A stretch of 6,815 bases of DNA from Pseudomonadota bacterium (GTDB taxonomy: Bacteria; Pseudomonadota; Gammaproteobacteria; Burkholderiales; SG8-39): the NCBI GenBank assembly GCA_021825225.1, contig JAKAIH010000151.1:1-6815 (forward strand), written 5' to 3'. A program made the position numbers and the translations under genes. This document shows positions 5,973 through 6,815 of this stretch, piece by piece. Position 1 is the stretch's first letter, and every line of letters begins with the position of its first letter. The notes below the pieces were generated by a model. The model was not told the DNA's origin, searched no databases, and was given only the letters and a program-made list of their open reading frames with translations.

Positions 5973-5992
5973 CTCTGTGCGCTGGCACGCAT
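5973..5992 (+). repeat. Second, degenerate copy of the regulator-promoter element
   Basis: This 20-mer agrees with 5018-5037 at 17 of 20 positions (shared CTCTGTGCG, then yTGGC, then a CA-rich arm). TGCGCTGC stands just upstream in both (5000-5007 and 5962-5969), with a shorter gap here. The palindrome is imperfect: the right arm reads CACGCA instead of CGCACA. Confidence 0.4.
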
Positions 5993-6067
5993 TCGACGCG
6001 TCGGGCATGCGATTCCATGTGTGGGCGCCGGGATACTGGAGCTGATCGGGGTAGGCGCGATATTCAA

Positions 6068-6097
6068 CTGCAGGAGTCAACCGATTGGAGCCTGCAG
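6068..6097. repeat. Inverted repeat CTGCAGG...CCTGCAG in the leader of the Ala/Lys-rich gene
   Basis: Two perfect 7-bp arms enclose 16 nt, ending 74 nt before the ATG. A third CTGCAGG occurs at 5966-5972. It could be an mRNA leader hairpin or paired protein sites; no U run follows, so it is not an intrinsic terminator. Confidence 0.35.
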
Positions 6098-6171
6098 CGT
6101 TAGTCGCATCACAGGCCGCAAAGGTCTGAGTTCGCAAGTCCTGGTTTTCCCTCCCTTCTGAAAGAGACCCA

Positions 6172-6627
6172 ATGAACAAGTTGATCGCTGCACTGGTTGC
6201 AGGCCTGTTTGCCACCTCCGTATTCGCCCAAGCTGCCGCGCCTGCAACGCCCGCTGCGGTGAAAGCCGAAGCCAAAGCCGAGAAGGCCGACGTAAAGGCC
6301 GGCAAATCCGAGGCCAAAGTGGATGCCAAGGCCGACGCCAAGGTTGCCGCGGCTGAAGCCAAAGCCGCCAAGACCAAAGCCGCTGCGGAAGCCAAAGCCG
6401 CCAAAGCCAAGGCCTATGCCGACAGGAAAGCCGCCAAAGCCGAAGCCAAAGCCGCCAAGGCCAAGGCCGCTGCCGACGCCAAAGCCGCCAAAACGAGCAC
6501 TGCGGCCGAAACCAAGGCCGACAAAGTAAAGACCAAGGCCAAGACCGACAAAGCCGCGGCCAAAGCCGACACTGCTGCCGTCAAAGCCGAAGGCAAGGCC
6601 GACGAGAAAGCCGCTGGCACCAAGTAA
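6172..6627 (+). CDS. Secreted Ala/Lys-rich protein with 11-residue LEA-like repeats
   Basis: The 151-residue product has a clear signal peptide (MNKLIAALVAGLFATSVFA, cleavage after A19), so the mature protein is probably periplasmic. The mature part is nearly all Ala, Lys, Glu, Asp and Thr, with one aromatic residue (Y82) and no Cys or Trp. It is predicted helical or disordered and highly basic. An 11-residue pattern [ED]-x-K-A starts at 40, 51, 62, 73 and 84, then after a 7-residue unit at 91, 102 and 113. Lys falls at 31, 42, 53, 64, 75 and 86, then at 93, 104 and 115, each followed by Ala. The best units (such as EAKAAKTKAAA, 62-72) resemble the group 3 LEA 11-mer TAQAAKEKAGE. Other readings are a histone H1-like tail or a TolA-like spacer, but the signal peptide argues against a nucleoid role. 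It has its own leader and terminator. Protection of envelope or proteins under stress is inference. Confidence 0.82.
   Translation: MNKLIAALVAGLFATSVFAQAAAPATPAAVKAEAKAEKADVKAGKSEAKVDAKADAKVAAAEAKAAKTKAAAEAKAAKAKAYADRKAAKAEAKAAKAKAAADAKAAKTSTAAETKADKVKTKAKTDKAAAKADTAAVKAEGKADEKAAGTK
6289..6540 (+). repeat. 33-bp tandem coding repeats in the Ala/Lys-rich gene
   Basis: Units begin at 6289, 6322, 6355, 6388, 6421, 6442, 6475 and 6508, 33 bp apart except for one 21-bp unit at 6421. The best conserved part is GA(A/C)GCCAAAGCCGCCAA. The repeats have diverged at third positions and at the edges of the array, so they are not a recent perfect expansion. The frame is kept because the short unit lacks exactly four codons. 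Confidence 0.75.
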
Positions 6628-6648
6628 TCTTTGGCTCAGCTGCAAGAA

Positions 6649-6676
6649 GAAAGACAGGCTAGCCTGTCTTTTTTTT
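6649..6676 (+). terminator. Strong intrinsic terminator after the Ala/Lys-rich gene
   Basis: AAGACAGG and CCTGTCTT pair around CTAG (a fully self-complementary 20-mer at 6651-6670) and six further T follow (6671-6676). It lies 22 nt past the stop. The opposite strand reads TTTCTTCTT after the stem, so it may also stop the convergent gene, whose stop is only about 30 bp away. Confidence 0.9.
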
Positions 6677-6706
6677 GCCCGCCTTTTCGCGGCGTTGCTG
6701 GCGCAC

Positions 6707-6815
6707 TCAGCTCTTGGCGGCCGCGGAACCGGATTCGCCCTGCCGGTTCTTTTCCTCGAGCGCCTTGATCAGGCCGTCCACGCCGCCGTCACGGATCAGC
6801 TCGGAAAACGAGTCG
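6707..6815 (-). CDS. mlaC: MlaC-like phospholipid-binding protein, C-terminal end (partial)
   Basis: Only the last 35 codons are in the window: DSFSELIRDGGVDGLIKALE, then EKNRQGESGSAAAKS and a TGA stop (6707-6709). The GGVDGLIKALEEKN stretch is typical of the C-terminus of MlaC/Ttg2-type periplasmic proteins, which carry phospholipids between the outer-membrane and inner-membrane Mla complexes. The extra Ser/Ala-rich tail after EKN is longer than I would expect but harmless. It is convergent with the Ala/Lys-rich gene. The call rests on a short segment, so another protein with a similar end is possible. The rest of the gene, and any mla operon, would lie to the right. Confidence 0.7.
   Translation of the reverse strand, partial: DSFSELIRDGGVDGLIKALEEKNRQGESGSAAAKS

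Larger units (their letters stand above)
5907..6171 (+). promoter_or_regulatory. Non-coding leader/control region before the Ala/Lys-rich protein gene
   Basis: This 265-bp stretch contains a second, degenerate copy of the divergent-region element (5973-5992), ATTCGACG twice (5930-5937 and 5991-5998), and a long-loop inverted repeat at 6068-6097. An 84-codon frame begins with ATG directly after the regulator's TGA, but its product is compositionally ordinary and has no family likeness, so I treat it as chance. I see no strong -35/-10 pair. The gene's ribosome binding site is AAAGAGA at about 6161-6167. Confidence 0.5.

Noticed and set aside
5907..6161. 84-codon frame starting with ATG right after the regulator stop
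   Set aside because: The TGA-ATG junction could allow coupled translation, but the product has no hydrophobic or conserved pattern and spans the repeated regulatory element. Conservation analysis could reverse this.
6289..6540. Regularly spaced repeats resembling a CRISPR array
   Set aside because: Units are 33 bp with no spacers, lie in frame inside a signal-peptide protein, and encode an 11-residue pattern.
6109..6645. Gly/Phe-rich 178-codon minus-strand frame opposite the Ala/Lys-rich gene
   Set aside because: Its Gly-Phe-Gly pattern is the complement of repeated GCC and AAA/AAG codons; no start signal and no independent support.

Overview
The window is GC-rich DNA with tightly packed genes, most probably from the chromosome of a betaproteobacterium (Burkholderiales or a near relative). 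The evidence is gene content and protein style: a PbpG-type endopeptidase, an Atm1-type ABC exporter, the end of an MlaC-like protein, a cNMP-fold regulator of a type common in that class, and an Ala/Lys-rich secreted protein. No insertion sequence, integrase, tRNA, rRNA or CRISPR array is visible. The genus cannot be read from this sequence.

Left block (1-3921, all leftward). In transcription order: an Atm1-type ABC exporter with fused membrane and ATPase domains; a periplasmic D-Ala-D-Ala endopeptidase (PbpG/PBP7) with its own recognisable promoter and ribosome binding site; and EgtD, the histidine trimethyltransferase of ergothioneine synthesis, starting 40 nt after pbpG. EgtB is not in view.

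Middle block (4072-5906). Two small leftward genes, a 49-residue two-helix membrane peptide of the lmo0937 type and a 190-residue exported protein of unknown function, may form an operon. They diverge from a rightward gene for a Crp/Fnr-superfamily regulator. The 261-bp divergent region holds a perfect TGTGC-N6-GCACA palindrome abutting a good -10 box, a likely target for this regulator or a relative.

Right block (5907-6815). A 265-bp non-coding stretch carries a degenerate second copy of the divergent-region element. It precedes a gene for a secreted, very Ala/Lys-rich protein built from 11-residue repeats that resemble the group 3 LEA (desiccation protein) 11-mer. A strong hairpin terminator follows, then the C-terminus of a convergent MlaC-like gene cut by the window end.

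The most interesting reading is that 4072-6676 is a small envelope-stress locus: regulator, membrane peptide, exported unknown and LEA-like periplasmic protein, possibly sharing one operator type. The gene calls rest on visible motifs; the shared regulation is inference.
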